From Tetraselmis striata (Eukaryota > Chlorophyta > Chlorodendrophyceae > Chlorodendrales > Chlorodendraceae), in assembly GCA_006384855.1 (NCBI GenBank), contig VCJN01001313.1, forward strand, positions 1 to 64,000: DNA of 64,000 nucleotides. Direction: 5' to 3'. How positions within the stretch are numbered: position 1 is the stretch's first letter; the number at the start of each line of letters is the position of its first letter. Position numbers and translations under genes: made by a program. The notes under the pieces were generated by a model, which worked only from the letters and a program-made list of their open reading frames with translations, was not told the origin of the DNA and searched no databases. Shown here piece by piece: positions 1 to 11,123 of this stretch.

Positions 1-3000
1 GTACGGTTTGTAATTTATTTGCGCCGCTAGTTCTATCCATGCCCCATACTTCACACCCATAAGTTAAAACCGGCAGTACACAGGTTTTAAAAACCGACAC
101 ACGCACATTAATAGGGATTATGTCCCGTCCACCGACTAATACCGAATGGAGCGCCTCAATAGCGCGTTTACCCTTCTTAACCCGGTCGTGTACTATGTGT
201 TGCATATCGAAATCCGACTTCGGTACCGTACCCAAGTAACTATATTCATTTACAACCGGTACCCGTCCCCCCCCAAGCTGCCATCGGGCAGCTTGTTCGC
301 GTAACGCGGTCTCGTCGGAATATCGGCCTAATGCCATCACCCCACGCTTAAGTACCCCAAACCCCATAAAATCGTCCTCCGCCCACTGCGAGAAGTGGGC
401 GAACATGGCATGCAGGTTGTCGAACGAGCCTGTGATACCAATGGCGTCGTCCGCGTATAACTGCCATGGCACCCTTAGTGGTTGCCTTGCCGCTAATGTG
501 TCGGTGCACCCCGGTACATCACACCCTAGATGTTCTACCCCATCGAATATATCGTTAATGAATAAGGTACCCGGGTACATCCCTTGTCCGCTCGGTAGAG
601 CGGTCGTCTCGTATGCGAGAGACCCGGGTTCGATTCCTGGCTGATGTAATTCGGCAATATCGGCCCGGCGTGTCCCGGGTTTACCCGGTTGATGCATTAG
701 CCCTTCGGGGTTCGAATGAGGCAATGGTCTATGGGCTATGCCAGACCTACGACTGCGGTTGGCGGACGAGGTCAAGTGCTGGGGCGGCTTCGGCCGATGT
801 CCCGGGGCGAACTTTACTTTATCGTTAATAAATATGTTATATAGGATGGGGGAAGCGGGGCATTCCTGTCGGAGGCCACGCTCTATGGGTATGAGGTCTG
901 ATAGTGTTCCCGGGGCCACCCCTGTCTTGACCCGTACCATACTATCCCGTATAAAGTTTTATTAATGAAGGTAAGCATATGACCCGTAACTCCTATGGCT
1001 TGTAGTTATAGGAATAAAAGCTCATGAGGTACGGTGTCATATGCCTTCCTAAAGTCAATAAAACCCGCGTGCGTGGGTAGACCTGCCGCTTGGCGACGAG
1101 CCGCGATATCGAACAAGCTGGCGACTTGCATGGGGCCCTCGCTCCTCATCATTCCGCATGAAACCCGCTTGCCAACGGCGGATTATTTATCCCTTTAGCT
1201 TGGCAGACGTCTTGCAAGCGTTGGGAAATGACGGTCATAAGGAGTTTCATAGCGGCACCCATAATCGAAATACCCCTATAATCGTCCATACTGGCCGCGT
1301 CGCCTTTCTTGGGCACCGATACTATGGCCGAGCTACGCCACTGCTGGGAGATATCGTTCTTAGTCCATATCCCGTTAATTAAGGCCAGCAATGCCTTGCC
1401 AAAATGGCTATTTGGGGCGGATATCGCCAATTTTAAAGCCTCTACAGTGATCCCATCCTGCCCCTGGGCCTTATTATTTTGTAAACGCCTAAAAGCCTTG
1501 ACTAGTTCCTCCTAGGTTACATGCCCATTAATCCCGTTTAGAGCGGGGGCAATGGGTGGCGATGTACCGTGGCGGTATTCCCACGCCGCACGGTATATCG
1601 CAACCCGTTGTGCTAGGGGGCGGGGGTCGGGCAGCAGCTCCCGATAGTGCCGCGCCCAGCACGCATTGATTTCGCCCGGCTCGGTATGAAGTACCCCCGA
1701 TACCGGATTGCGTACTGGCTGGTCGTTCACGCCCTCGAATGAACGACCCTGCCCCTTACGGAGAGAGCGCGCCCACTTCCAGAACTCCCGTCTCCCACCA
1801 CCCTTCTTAAAATCCTGAACCGCTTTTAGCACGGCCCGCTCCCTCTGGCGGCGGCGGTTATTACGTACTAGTGTCCGGACCCTATGCCGTGCAGCAGCAT
1901 AATGTGCCGACGCTAGAGCGGCATCCCGAGGGCCCCTAGTCCCCCGGCACGCCACAAAGGCCATGCGTCGACGATTAATCGCACCTAGGATAGACCGTTC
2001 CAGCGGCGGCCCTAGGCCACGACGCCTGGGCTTGGTAACAACCCCTACCCCACGCGCCGCCGACCATATTGCCTGGATAAAGTGGTCGGCGCCGGTGTCT
2101 AGGGATGCCCCCCTCCCGAGGGCCCGCCGTCTACAGGTGGGTCATCTAGAGGGGTGAGTACCGCGAACGGATTAGCGGTGACAAAATCGTGGAACGGCTT
2201 GGGCCATTCAGAGGGAGAGTCACCGAGGGCCGGTTTGGGAATGGACCTTGCAGACAGGCGTTCATGCAGGGGAGGTGGACAGGTATCCTCACGGATGGCG
2301 CCCATGGGGAAAGAAGATAGGACAGGGAAGTGATCGGAGGTGTCCCAAGAGTAGTCCACCCATGCCGAGGGCGAGAGAGGCAGGGGGGGGAGGGCCTATG
2401 GTGGGAGGCCATGCGATGAAGTGGTCGAGAACGCGGCAGCTGCCCCTCCGACAAGTACCCCGTTTGCGCGCCGATGCGTCCCGCGGCCACATGGGCTTAC
2501 CGCCGGGAAGGCACTGCCAACGCCTGAGTAGAGCCGTCAACTCCCTTTCATCCATTTTCCAATCCCCCCCCACCACGATCATATCCCTCGGATAACTCGT
2601 ACGAAGCCGCGCCAACTCTTCGCGCAGGCGCTCCCGATCCGATTCCCCGTGTGAGCCGGTGGGCAAATACGCCGAGATAAATGTAGTGGCCGTGGAGTCA
2701 CTGCAACTTCCCCCCACCCGGACACAGGTCCGACATGGGTGGGGCGCGCCGACTGCCCGCGCCCGGTACGGCGACCGGACTAACACACAACACCCACGTT
2801 CCGATGCAACGCGGTCCCCGAACGAATAGTAGTCAGAGTACCCATTAGAACGCACTCGCATATCGGTCGCCCTAACCGTGGTCTCCTGAGCGAGCAGAAC
2901 ATCTACATATCGCTCGGTCAGCAGCGCGCCAACATCCTCCACCTTAGAAGACAACCCATTCACATTAAGCATCGCAACGCACAGGTGGGCGGACATGGGA

Positions 3001-3370
3001 GGGAAGGGAAAGGGCAATGGGTGGGAGGGAGGGGGAGGGCGGGCGGCGTGGCGATCCCGGTACGAGGGGTGTTCCCGCAAGTACCACCCCCACCGGCATG
3101 CAAAACGTTGTAAACGCTCGCGGACATGCGCACCCTGCCCTTGGGTATAATACACATCAAAGCGCACTAGCCCATCCCGCTGCAACACACGATCGATCTT
3201 CGGAATGGCCGAGGGCCGGCCATTGAACGCCCGATCGACGCGGCTCCAAAAGGCAGGTAGTTGCGACGGGTCCCCCCAACAACACACACGACGCAGGGAC
3301 GCCCCAGCGCCCTCAGCCAGATGCCCAACCGTCCAAGGGCGAACCCCCGTCACTATGACGGCTGCACCCG
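1..3370 (-). pseudogene. Non-LTR retrotransposon (LINE) pol, degraded, with endonuclease and reverse transcriptase
   Basis: Read on the minus strand, 3353-2289 encodes an apurinic-type endonuclease domain. Visible motifs are NVNGLSS (near 2960), the catalytic-Glu motif AQET (near 2887), GGDWK in the GDxN position, and the terminal SDHFPV at 2321-2338, which sits in a different frame (ORF 2359-2099). A linker follows (1964-1512), then reverse transcriptase: VPKKGDAASMDDYRGIS in 1430-1149, FIDFRKAYD (motif A) at 1036-1062, GLRQECPASPILYN near 850, and YADD (motif C) at 446-457, with TYGCEVWG near 50. The element runs off the left edge. Several frame changes and a SINE insertion at 566-835 show it is dead. 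No 3' end is visible, so clade assignment is open. The first part of the ORF (before the endonuclease) has no recognised domain. Confidence 0.88.
551..835 (+). mobile_element. tRNA-derived SINE, copy 1, inserted in the LINE
   Basis: A 255-bp element (566-820) lies between near-identical 15-bp direct repeats at 551-565 (ATCGTTAATGAATAA) and 821-835 (ATCGTTAATAAATAT), which are its target-site duplications. The head is tRNA-like. It has a Pol III A-box region around CTCGGTAGAGCGG, a B box GGTTCGATTCC, and an acceptor-like pairing of TACATC with GATGTA. The anticodon loop is irregular (8 nt), so it is not counted as a functional tRNA. The body is unrelated to tRNA and ends in GGGGCGAACTTTACTTT rather than poly(A). 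The host LINE's reverse transcriptase continues on both sides. Confidence 0.87.
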
Positions 3371-3627
3371 GTGGCCTTGTCCGCTCGGTTGAGCGGTCGT
3401 CTTGTACGCGAGGGGTACCGGTTTCGATTCCTGGCCGATGTATTTTCGGCGATATCGTGCGTCCCGGCGTGTCCTCGGTTTCCCCGGTTGATGCATTAGC
3501 CCTTCGGGGTTCGAATGAGGCAATTGTCTACTACAGGCTATGCCAGACCTACGACTGCAGTTGGCGCAAGAGGTCAAGTGATGGGGCGGCTTCGGCCGAT
3601 GTCCCGGTGCGAACTTTATTTCACTTT
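3370..3627 (+). mobile_element. tRNA-derived SINE, copy 2
   Basis: This copy is collinear with the SINE at 566-820. It shares the head CCTTGTCCGCTCGG, the B-box region GGTTTCGATTCCTGG, the middle segment TTGATGCATTAGCCCTTCGG, and the tail TGTCCCGGTGCGAACTTT. It sits exactly between the 5' side of one LINE (minus, to the left) and the 3' end of another LINE fragment (minus, to the right). No matching target-site duplication was found, so the junctions may have been rearranged. Confidence 0.85.
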
Positions 3628-4088
3628 ACCAATGAAACCCTTGCAGCGTCTTTACAACGGCCGGTTAGGCGGCAATCCAGGTACGGAAAGCCATGGGTAG
3701 GCGACGTTCCGTTATAGTCATCAAGCAAATTGCCGAAGCATTCTGCAAGACTATTTGACGGTCAGTGACAAAATTTCCAACATTGTTGGATCACCGTCTA
3801 AAACGCTGCCATGAAATTACCCGGCACTGACCATGAAAGGTTCGCCCCACCCGTTTGGGCGTCGGCCCATTTGAGTAATGCGAGTTGGGGCAAGCCCCAA
3901 CCCCCGGAGCATAGCATTTCGGGAGTGCGATACATGTGCAACAAAGAAGGCAATGAGAGGGAGGGCCCGACGCCATAGCTGGAAAAATTTCCCCATTCCC
4001 AATAAAATCCAGGGCGCCGTGAAGGGAGGGGGGGACCCCGCCCAAAAGAAAGGCAGTAAGTCCTCCGGTGTTGACGCAATAACGCACT
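3628..4088 (-). mobile_element. 5'-truncated LINE 3' fragment
   Basis: On the minus strand this matches the 3' part of the LINE copy at 37670-38105. It covers the C-terminal coding region (LGGVPPSLHGALDF, then HVSHSRNA) and the 3' UTR. It carries at least one frame change relative to that copy, for example one base fewer in the GGACTTACTGCC region. The final roughly 25 nt of the LINE, including any poly(A), are missing where it meets the SINE. Confidence 0.85.
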
Positions 4089-4429
4089 ATACCGATTAGC
4101 ACATGAGCGGTTATTGTTCAACTGGCGAAAAGTTACAGAAACATGGACCCATTTGTCCGAAGCTGACGTGGCACAAAGCGGACGTACCTGGGGGTCGCAC
4201 GGCCATTTCTCTACAAGCCACCCTCCCTTGTTGGAGCCCCGTAGGTCGTCGGTCGGTTGCGCGCTCCTCACGCGCGTCTCGCTCGCCGAATCATGCCGAC
4301 CTGCTCTCGTCGTCGGAGCTGTGGTTTGCAAACCAGCTTCGACGGGAAACATCACCATGTCACACCGCGTAGCTCGCCACCTCGTCGCACTCACTCAGCC
4401 TCGATTCGACTAACGTCATCACATATTCG

Positions 4430-5160
4430 CAATTGTGGGGGACACACCCACCGCCGATGAGGCTCGTGCCGGCGAGTGCTCTCGCTTTCCTTGGAGTCAT
4501 GGCCGTCCACGCAAACGACTTAGGCGGTCGCCTTTCTCCGCCAGTTTTGAACCAAGCGGTGGCAGCGCGCCAAGAACGCGCCAATGCCGAAGAAGAGCAC
4601 GAGCTGGAGCCCTTCTGCAAGTCGGCTTTGTCGGATGAGGAAGCGACGTCGACCAATAAGGGGGGAAGGACAACGACCAGCAAGACGCACCGCCATCTGG
4701 AGAGGCCGGCCTTTCCGCTCCCAAGCGCTCGATCAAGAAGGCCGCCAAGGCGACTGGTGGCAACTCGACCAAGAAGGCCACCAAGGAGACTTGTGGAAGC
4801 CCGACCAAGAAGGTTGACAAGGCAGCAACACCTGAGGAGCCGTCCAAGGACAACGCCGAGGGAAAGCGCTACACATAGGCAGACAACGCTTTACTTATTC
4901 GGCTCGCGAATGACGCCGACGCAGCGATGGCACGCATCATGAACCGCATCGAGAAGATTGACAAGGTGTGGACGTTCGTGCGCGAGGGCTTTCATCGAGC
5001 AGTGCGAGGGTAACGTGCGCTCACTCCAATCTTTGCGTGACAAGTACGACAAAATGTTGCGCGCAACGCGCAAGCACCGCCTCGCCCTCGCCCGTGTCGA
5101 CGGAACCTGGCATGCATGGAGGCTCATGGAATGGCACACGGTGGACAGTCTGAGGGCAAG
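4430..5160 (+). pseudogene. Lysine-rich transposon-type ORF relic, unassigned
   Basis: Open frames here switch from one to another. A lysine/alanine-rich tract (SIKKAAKATGGNSTKKATK) is read at about 4725-4880 and stops at a TAG. The adjoining frame gives ARIMNRIEKIDKVWTFVREGF, and the next gives CEGNVRSLQSLRDKYDKML, which is helical and coiled-coil-like. This pattern (acidic/basic linker followed by a short coiled coil) is common in accessory proteins of transposons. No family is recognised. Frame breaks argue for decay, though an unannotated intron could explain one. Confidence 0.35.
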
Positions 5161-5255
5161 AGCTCCCCCACAGCGGACGGGTACTATACCGGGTACCGAT
5201 TTTTTAATGTCGCGATCCCGTACAGGAACTCGCGGATATTACGGGTTTCGGCACT

Positions 5256-5838
5256 GCCCCGCCACCACTTTGCACCTCCCCACCGACACCATTCCAAGAA
5301 CCAACGAGGGGCCGCCCGCAGGCCATCCCCGACCGCAACCCTGACTCCGCCGCGACCATATACCCCTAAGGCAGGTTTGACCGGGCTCTGATCGGCCGCG
5401 AGCGCCCATGTGCGGTGAGCTGCCCCATTCCCGCCTAGCGAGTTCCTACATTGTTGCCACGACACCCACCAACCGCTGCACCATCCGCCTAGCTCGAGAG
5501 ACAAACCTGCAAGCATCTCGACCGATGTCCGCATGTAAACGGTTTGCAAGCGTTCCATAGGTGTTCTCCGGGTGTTATTAGGTGCGCTTGCAACGCTATC
5601 TCGGGTGCGCGTTGGCACTGCGTCGTTTGTGATGTGCCCTTATTATGGCGTTGTGTCGCGCAGCGCGGTATCATGCCGCGCCACCACTGTGCATATCTCC
5701 ACAGACACAATTCCAAGAAGCAATGAGGGGTCGCCCGCGGGTCCATCGTCGACCGCAGCCCTGACTCCGCCGCGACCATATACCCCTAAGTTTAGGGTTC
5801 CATAGGGTGTTTTTAGCGTTCCATAGGGTGTTTTTAGA
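5256..5838. repeat. Direct repeat pair (about 115 bp) plus short 21-bp tandem repeat
   Basis: 5256-5370 and 5676-5790 are diverged direct copies, both ending GACCATATACCCCTAAG, 420 bp apart. Immediately after the second, GTTCCATAGGGTGTTTTTAG is present twice in tandem (5797-5816 and 5818-5837). No gene is supported between them. Confidence 0.75.
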
Positions 5839-6053
5839 AAGTTTTTAGAAAGGTTTTACGTTGGCACTGCGCCGTTAGGGACGTCCCCTAATGGCGCCGT
5901 GTCGCGCACTTCGCATACATGGCGCTCATTGGCGGCTCATGCTGCCCCGAGTGCCTATTTGCACAACACCAACATGACCCATGCCCGGACATACACACTC
6001 CAGCAGGACCCATGCCTTCTTGGCGCGGTCACTATGTGCTGCACCCCTGACCG

Positions 6054-8290
6054 TTGAGCGCGCTGCCCGATGGTAGTGGCCATTCACTGACCGCGCTTGT
6101 TGCTCCGGTGGCGTCCGAAGAAGTGGACCCACTGATGCAGGGCCTCAAGCCCATGGTTGCACCACTTTCCGAGGCTGCCATGCCTGCGGATCATCTGCCC
6201 GAGGTGGACGGTGCTCACGTGGTTGTACGCCGTGACGTCCTTCTGGCTCGCCACTTGGGGGAACGCGGTAAGGAACTCGTTCCCCATCGCCTCCACCTCA
6301 TGAGCGTGAGCCGGCACAGCAGCCGGATCCTTGTCATAGCATCCGTGCGTAAGAATGTAGTTGAGGCAAAAGAACACCTCCCACACCTTAACAACGTCCT
6401 GATAGCTCCGCATGCCCCTGCCCTGCCACAGAGGGATGGCGCGACGCACGTAGGATGTCCACGAAGTTGTCCAACGGCATTTGGCAGGTATCCCCCGGCC
6501 AAGACTCTGCCGACAGATCGATCTTCCTAGTGCTTGTCTTGGACTGCCCGGGCTTGTTCTTGGTGAGCTTCAGCTTGAGCTGCTTCTCAATCCGCAAGAC
6601 CAGTTGCTCCAGCTTGGCGGCGTCGCAGCAATGCTTGGACACCGTGAACTTGAAGCTCTGCAGGATGACACGCAGCATGAGGTGAAGTATGTCCACCAAG
6701 TAGTCTAGGATATGGGCGAGCTTGATGTACGGGCTCCTTTCCATGCACATGTCCCATTGCAACTGCTGCAGCAGCCTCATCTGAGCGCTCATGCCCTCCG
6801 TGGTGAGCTCGGGGATGTCGATGTTGACATTCATGTATGTGCACTCGCTAGACGGGCAGCGGCTGCCCATGAACGACGGTGTGGGTGAGCTTCTCCAGCT
6901 CGCCTATGTCGCGCATCATGATGCCGGCCTATGTCCACTCCAACAAGGTGAGAGCTAGCTCCGTGCCGTCCATTGCCAAGTAGTAAATGCATGGGAACTT
7001 TCTAGACCAGCCGCAGTGCCCCACTAGTCCACTCAAGATCTTGCTTCATATCCCGCCACAGGGCAGCGCGATAGAGTAATGTTTTCAGTTAACATGCAGG
7101 CCTTCCCGCTGGAGCTGCAGCATGTCTGGCGGGATGTGGCTGCAGTAGGCATGCAGGTCCTCCCAGCAGTCATCACGCATGAAAAAGGTGAGCATGATGT
7201 GATGGTGATGGACTGGGATGGTGGAGCCACAACGGGGGAGCAGATTCATCGAGTCCAGGGACTCGGCCCGGTCTAGAATAGCTGCTCGGGTGTTGACCTT
7301 ACAGCATAGGTCAGAGGGCTCCATGCCGAGAGTCCCCATGATCTTGCCAATCCATGTCTGGATCCAATCGTAGCCATGCACACCAGGGGAGGCAGTGCCG
7401 TGCGGCCACAGTAACGGCACGTAGAGCCAAGTGGCGGGGTCCTTGGTGTGCGGTAGCAAGATGCGCAGCCGCTTCCACGCCCCGTTGGTGCTCGCAGTGC
7501 CTACATACATCTTAACTGCCTTCTCCCGCCAGTGCTTCATTGTCATGTTTTCATGAAAACTTTCATTCCCCCGCCACAATCATCGCCGCCACCGCCCTCC
7601 GCCGCTGCCGCCGCACCCGCCGCCTCCAGCTCCTCGCCCGTCCCACCCAGCTTGAAGAACTCTTGCCACTTGGTGCCAAATTGGTCCACCAGCAGTGCCT
7701 CGAGTTCCTCTCCCCGCTTCTTGATATATAAGCCTTCGTCACGTCCGCACCCTTCCGCCGAATTATGTAGCTAAGGCCGGTAGGGCGATTCCGCCGAGCC
7801 CGCTGCGGCTCGTCGCTGTCTCTTGCCCCGCTGCCCTCGTCGCCCGTTTCAGCCTCCTCCCCCTTGTCCTCGTCGTCGTCGTCCACCTCCATCTTGCGCT
7901 TGAGGAAGTTGTACTTGGTGTGGTAGAGCTTGCTCGCCGCATCTCGTGCTTTCTCCCGGTATTGTGCAGCAGCAACCTCGGCAGCAGGAAGCCGGGACCG
8001 CAGCTCCCGCTCTACCGCTCGATGCCTCTCCCCCGCATCCTTGTGCTCTGCCGCTTCCGCGATTAGCCTCGCGACCGTGTCGGTCAACGTGTCGCGCCCC
8101 GACGTGACAGTCGCGAGCTGTGTCGCGGTGAGCTGCCGGGTTGTGTCTCATGCTGCAGTTGCGGGCGGCTGCGGCACGCCGCCAGACCCTCCTGGGGCGA
8201 GCCCAGCCGCGGCCGCCTCATCAGCAGCCGCGGCCGCCCGCACGTGGCGCGCCTTCTGCGCCCGCGACTTGTTAGCCCCTCGCCCCATGG
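6054..8290 (-). pseudogene. Decayed transposase-like gene, family not assigned
   Basis: Minus-strand coding potential can be followed from an ATG near 8290 in good context (GCCATGGGGCG). The N-terminus is Ala-rich and interrupted by a TGA near 8147. Next come a charged helical region with an acidic stretch (MEVDDDDEDKGEE), then after a frame change KKRGEELEALLVDQFGTKW near 7700, then a 7579-7085 segment with TKDPATWLYVPLLWPHG, and finally two overlapping frames (6870-6388, 6449-6084). The last of these contains YNHVSTVHLGQMIRRHGSLG and GLEALHQWV. A helix with 'HGSLGxW...GLEALH' near the C-terminus is reminiscent of some eukaryotic cut-and-paste transposases (KDZ-like), but this is from memory and weak. 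Multiple frame changes indicate a pseudogene. Confidence 0.4.
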
Positions 8291-8689
8291 CACCCGTGCT
8301 CAGGGGTGGTGGAAGCTGTGTTGTGAGTCGAGAAGGGCGACATTTTGCTTTTTACATGTGGCATGCCGCAAGGCGGCTGTGGGCGCGCGCGCAAAATGTA
8401 TGCGGGAAAACGTGATTACGCACGCAGCTGCCGGGCCGCCTGAGCCCAGCCCCTTCGCCCGTCCTGCCCACGGTACGAGAGCAGCCTTGGGGCTGCTCGA
8501 ACGTGTGTTATGAGTCGGAACGAGTGAGCATAGGGGCGAGTGTTACGGGGGCGCGCGTACGCGTGCTTAAAAAGTACGGGTATTTGCCGATTAAGTACGC
8601 TGTGCCAATTCTTTGACGAGTTGCTTCAATCCGGAGCGTTGGAGGGACCGCTTCGCGAAGATGGATTCGTGCTTCATGGTGGCGTCATA

Positions 8690-9111
8690 GACGTTGGCGC
8701 TTTGGTGAACGCCCGCGCCGTCGCCTTAACCAGTTGGACAAGGATCTGGTGTCTGAAGTTGGCCATGAGGAGGCGGTGGCTGTGGCTGCGGCTGCAAATG
8801 AGTGGGTTGGCAATGACCCTGCGGAGACCAACGAACCCATTGCATGAAGATTGGAGTCGCGCAAGTCGGCGGCTAAACTAAAGCGTCGGGTTCCCCAAGC
8901 AGAAGCAACCGATGGCGATGAGCCAGGCGAGGAGCCAGAGAAGAAGAGGGGACGGCCTAAGAAGGTGAACGAGATGAGGGAGATCGCACACCAACAAATG
9001 GAGACCATGAAGGAGAATTCCATTCACGCCGGTGAGGTGATGGCAGGTTCAGTTCGCAGTATGGTTGAGAGTCAGGCTGCCCTCGCTCGCGAGGCGATGG
9101 TAAAGGGCTGA
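8690..9111 (+). pseudogene. AT-hook-containing ORF relic, possible Harbinger accessory protein
   Basis: The frame reading LDKDLVSEVGHEEAVAVAAA (about 8735) passes a TGA near 8846 and continues into ESRKSAAKLKRRVPQAEAT. It then reads KKRGRPKK, an AT-hook-like motif (about 8945), and ends in an amphipathic helix (QMETMKENSIHAGEVMAGSV) and a TGA at 9111. It is convergent with the Harbinger transposase relic to its right. Autonomous Harbinger elements carry a second DNA-binding (Myb-like) ORF, so that role is inferred from context only. Confidence 0.35.
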
Positions 9112-9239
9112 GAAAGAAAGAGATAGACAAGCATTTGTCCAAATAATGACCCAATTGATTGCAGCTTTAGCTTCTAAAAATGGACGAAAGTGGCTAAAAA
9201 GTTCAGCCCATCCAGATACATTTCAATGGGCAAAGTATA

Positions 9240-9330
9240 CATTATAATGCAGCCATATTTCCTCAAGTATGCAAGTCATTATAAAGCAAGTTTACATTAT
9301 AATGCAGCCATATTGAGGATGGTGTGACAT
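9240..9330. repeat. Short direct repeat, AT-rich
   Basis: ACATTATAATGCAGCCATAT occurs twice, near 9240 and 9294, separated by about 54 bp. It lies between the AT-hook ORF and the transposase relic, so it may be part of that element. No other signal is seen. Confidence 0.7.
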
Positions 9331-9570
9331 CATGCCAAGATACGCAACAATATTTCTTGTTTCATGAAAGGGGATTGAATTACAGAATTACTGATTCACA
9401 ATGTTGTGAGAACCAAATGCAGTCTCAATGGGCAAACCGCGCTGGATCTTGTCTTGAACGTAATTAACCCAGAGTTCATCAGCGATGGTGTCGCGCCTTT
9501 TCAGCATGTATGGATTTGTACTTGCCACTCAAGAAGGCTGACTGTGCACACAATGAATCACGCTCTCAGA

Positions 9571-10560
9571 TTAGCACGCTTTGCAGCGTGGCAGTGAATG
9601 TTTATCCATAAATGTGACAATGCATGCAGGGTCTGATGTGAACTCACCGGTGCTCTTGTGGAATACGCAAATGCTGTGCAAAACCATGGTAGCATATGTC
9701 ATTAGGGACATCATGCCATGGGAGCATTTTGCTCTCACGAATGCAGACTGGCCAACGAGTCTTCGGGTAAGGCGAGCGGATGTAGTCCGCTCCTCCGAAT
9801 GCTCCATCACTGATGAGGACGCCATGAGGTTCCAGCCATTTCTCTATGTCAAGGGAGATTTGATGGTGGGAGTTTGACAACTGGCACGCCGTCGAGTCCG
9901 ACATGCGGTCGGGGCGTCCGACATCAGCGTCCACAAACATGTAGAAACTATTTACGACAGCCACCACCAACCATTGTAGTTATGAAAATGCCCCATGAAT
10001 AGCTCTGTGTCAGGTTGCCACGGGACGTGAGTCCCATCCACAGCTCCTCCAATGTGCGCGATGCCACGCCGCTCCTTGAAAGCATGACCTTTATGAACAA
10101 GCAGCGCCTCCTCATGTGATGAAGGCGGGCGCATTTACTCGGGATCAAGCACCTTAGCTATTCCGGTATATACTTCCTTGGTGTACATTGCAGCTAACGA
10201 GTCGCTGATTCCGGCCACAAAGCCAATAGTAAACCATGTCTCGCCGTGCGCACAATGATATATTGCCACTGCCACCTTGAAAGACGCTGGCACTCTATAT
10301 GGAACGGGTTCTGGCACGCGTTGCTCCGAATAGCGCCGGCAGCCACAAACTTTGTAACCATGCCGTCGACGACGACGCGCTTGAGGCGCAAGCGTTTCTC
10401 AAACTCGTTGTTTGGCTAGTTTACCAGCGCATGCCACAGCGGCGACTTCTCCCAACCAACTCTAGGGATGAGCACGCCCCTCTCGCGCCAAGGCAACTTC
10501 ATAGCCCAATCATACATTACTGAGTTGTTCCCTAGGTAGCCATATAGGCCGCGCTAGACT
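9571..10560 (-). pseudogene. PIF/Harbinger transposase (DDE_Tnp_4) pseudogene
   Basis: The minus strand carries, in order but across several frames, an N-terminal helix-turn-helix region (NNEFEKRLRLKRVVVDGMV; then VPASFKVAVAIYHCAHGETW) and the catalytic domain. The latter contains FKERRGIAHIGGAVDGTHVPW with the first catalytic Asp, FYMFVDADVGRPDRMSDST with the second, and GVLISDGAFGGADYIRSP. PIF/Harbinger transposases place 'GxVDGTH', 'DxxxGxPGxxHD' and 'LxGDxxY' in this order. At least three frame changes and a stop at 10135 separate the parts, so the protein is not produced. Terminal inverted repeats could not be identified. Confidence 0.8.
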
Positions 10561-11123
10561 CACAGTCAGCCGACTGGGCGATAAATGAGGAATGAGTCAT
10601 CGCCACTAGTGGGATGGGCGCGACCCTGCCTTCGCCCATGCTCGGGTGGACGAGAGCAGCACCGCCGAAAACCGAGCAGCACGGAAAAAGCCCCACGCGG
10701 GAAGCCACGAGCAGCGTCCCGAGGCACATCGCCTGGTTCATTATGCGAAGTTCTGTGACTGGATGTGTCGCCGAGGGCGCCATGGCGACTCAACTTCTGG
10801 GGAGAGGCAGTGCAAGCGTTGGGGTGCCGTGTTGGCGGTAGTCGAGTGAGCGAGTCAGGCGGCGGAGTGGTTGGCTTTTTATTAGCTTTGAGTTTGAAAT
10901 GGCTGCCACTCACGCGCGCGCTGGGACGCGCCGGCGACGCGCGGGGGTCCACGGGCGCGCGGATACCGGGAGTGGGGAAATATTCCGTACTTCTGAAATA
11001 CGGCAACTCCCGCCCGCCGGGGCAGCTCCTGCCAAATGTTGACGTGGAGCGGCAGCGCGGACGTTAACCGGGCGGCCACCGAGAATAAGGTATTTCTCAT
11101 CCTAAAAAGGGGGTCACCCTGAA

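Noticed and set aside
576-650. tRNA gene at the head of SINE copy 1
   Set aside because: A and B boxes and acceptor pairing are present, but the anticodon loop has eight bases, and related copies lead straight into the same SINE body and are themselves more diverged, so it is a SINE head and not a functional tRNA.
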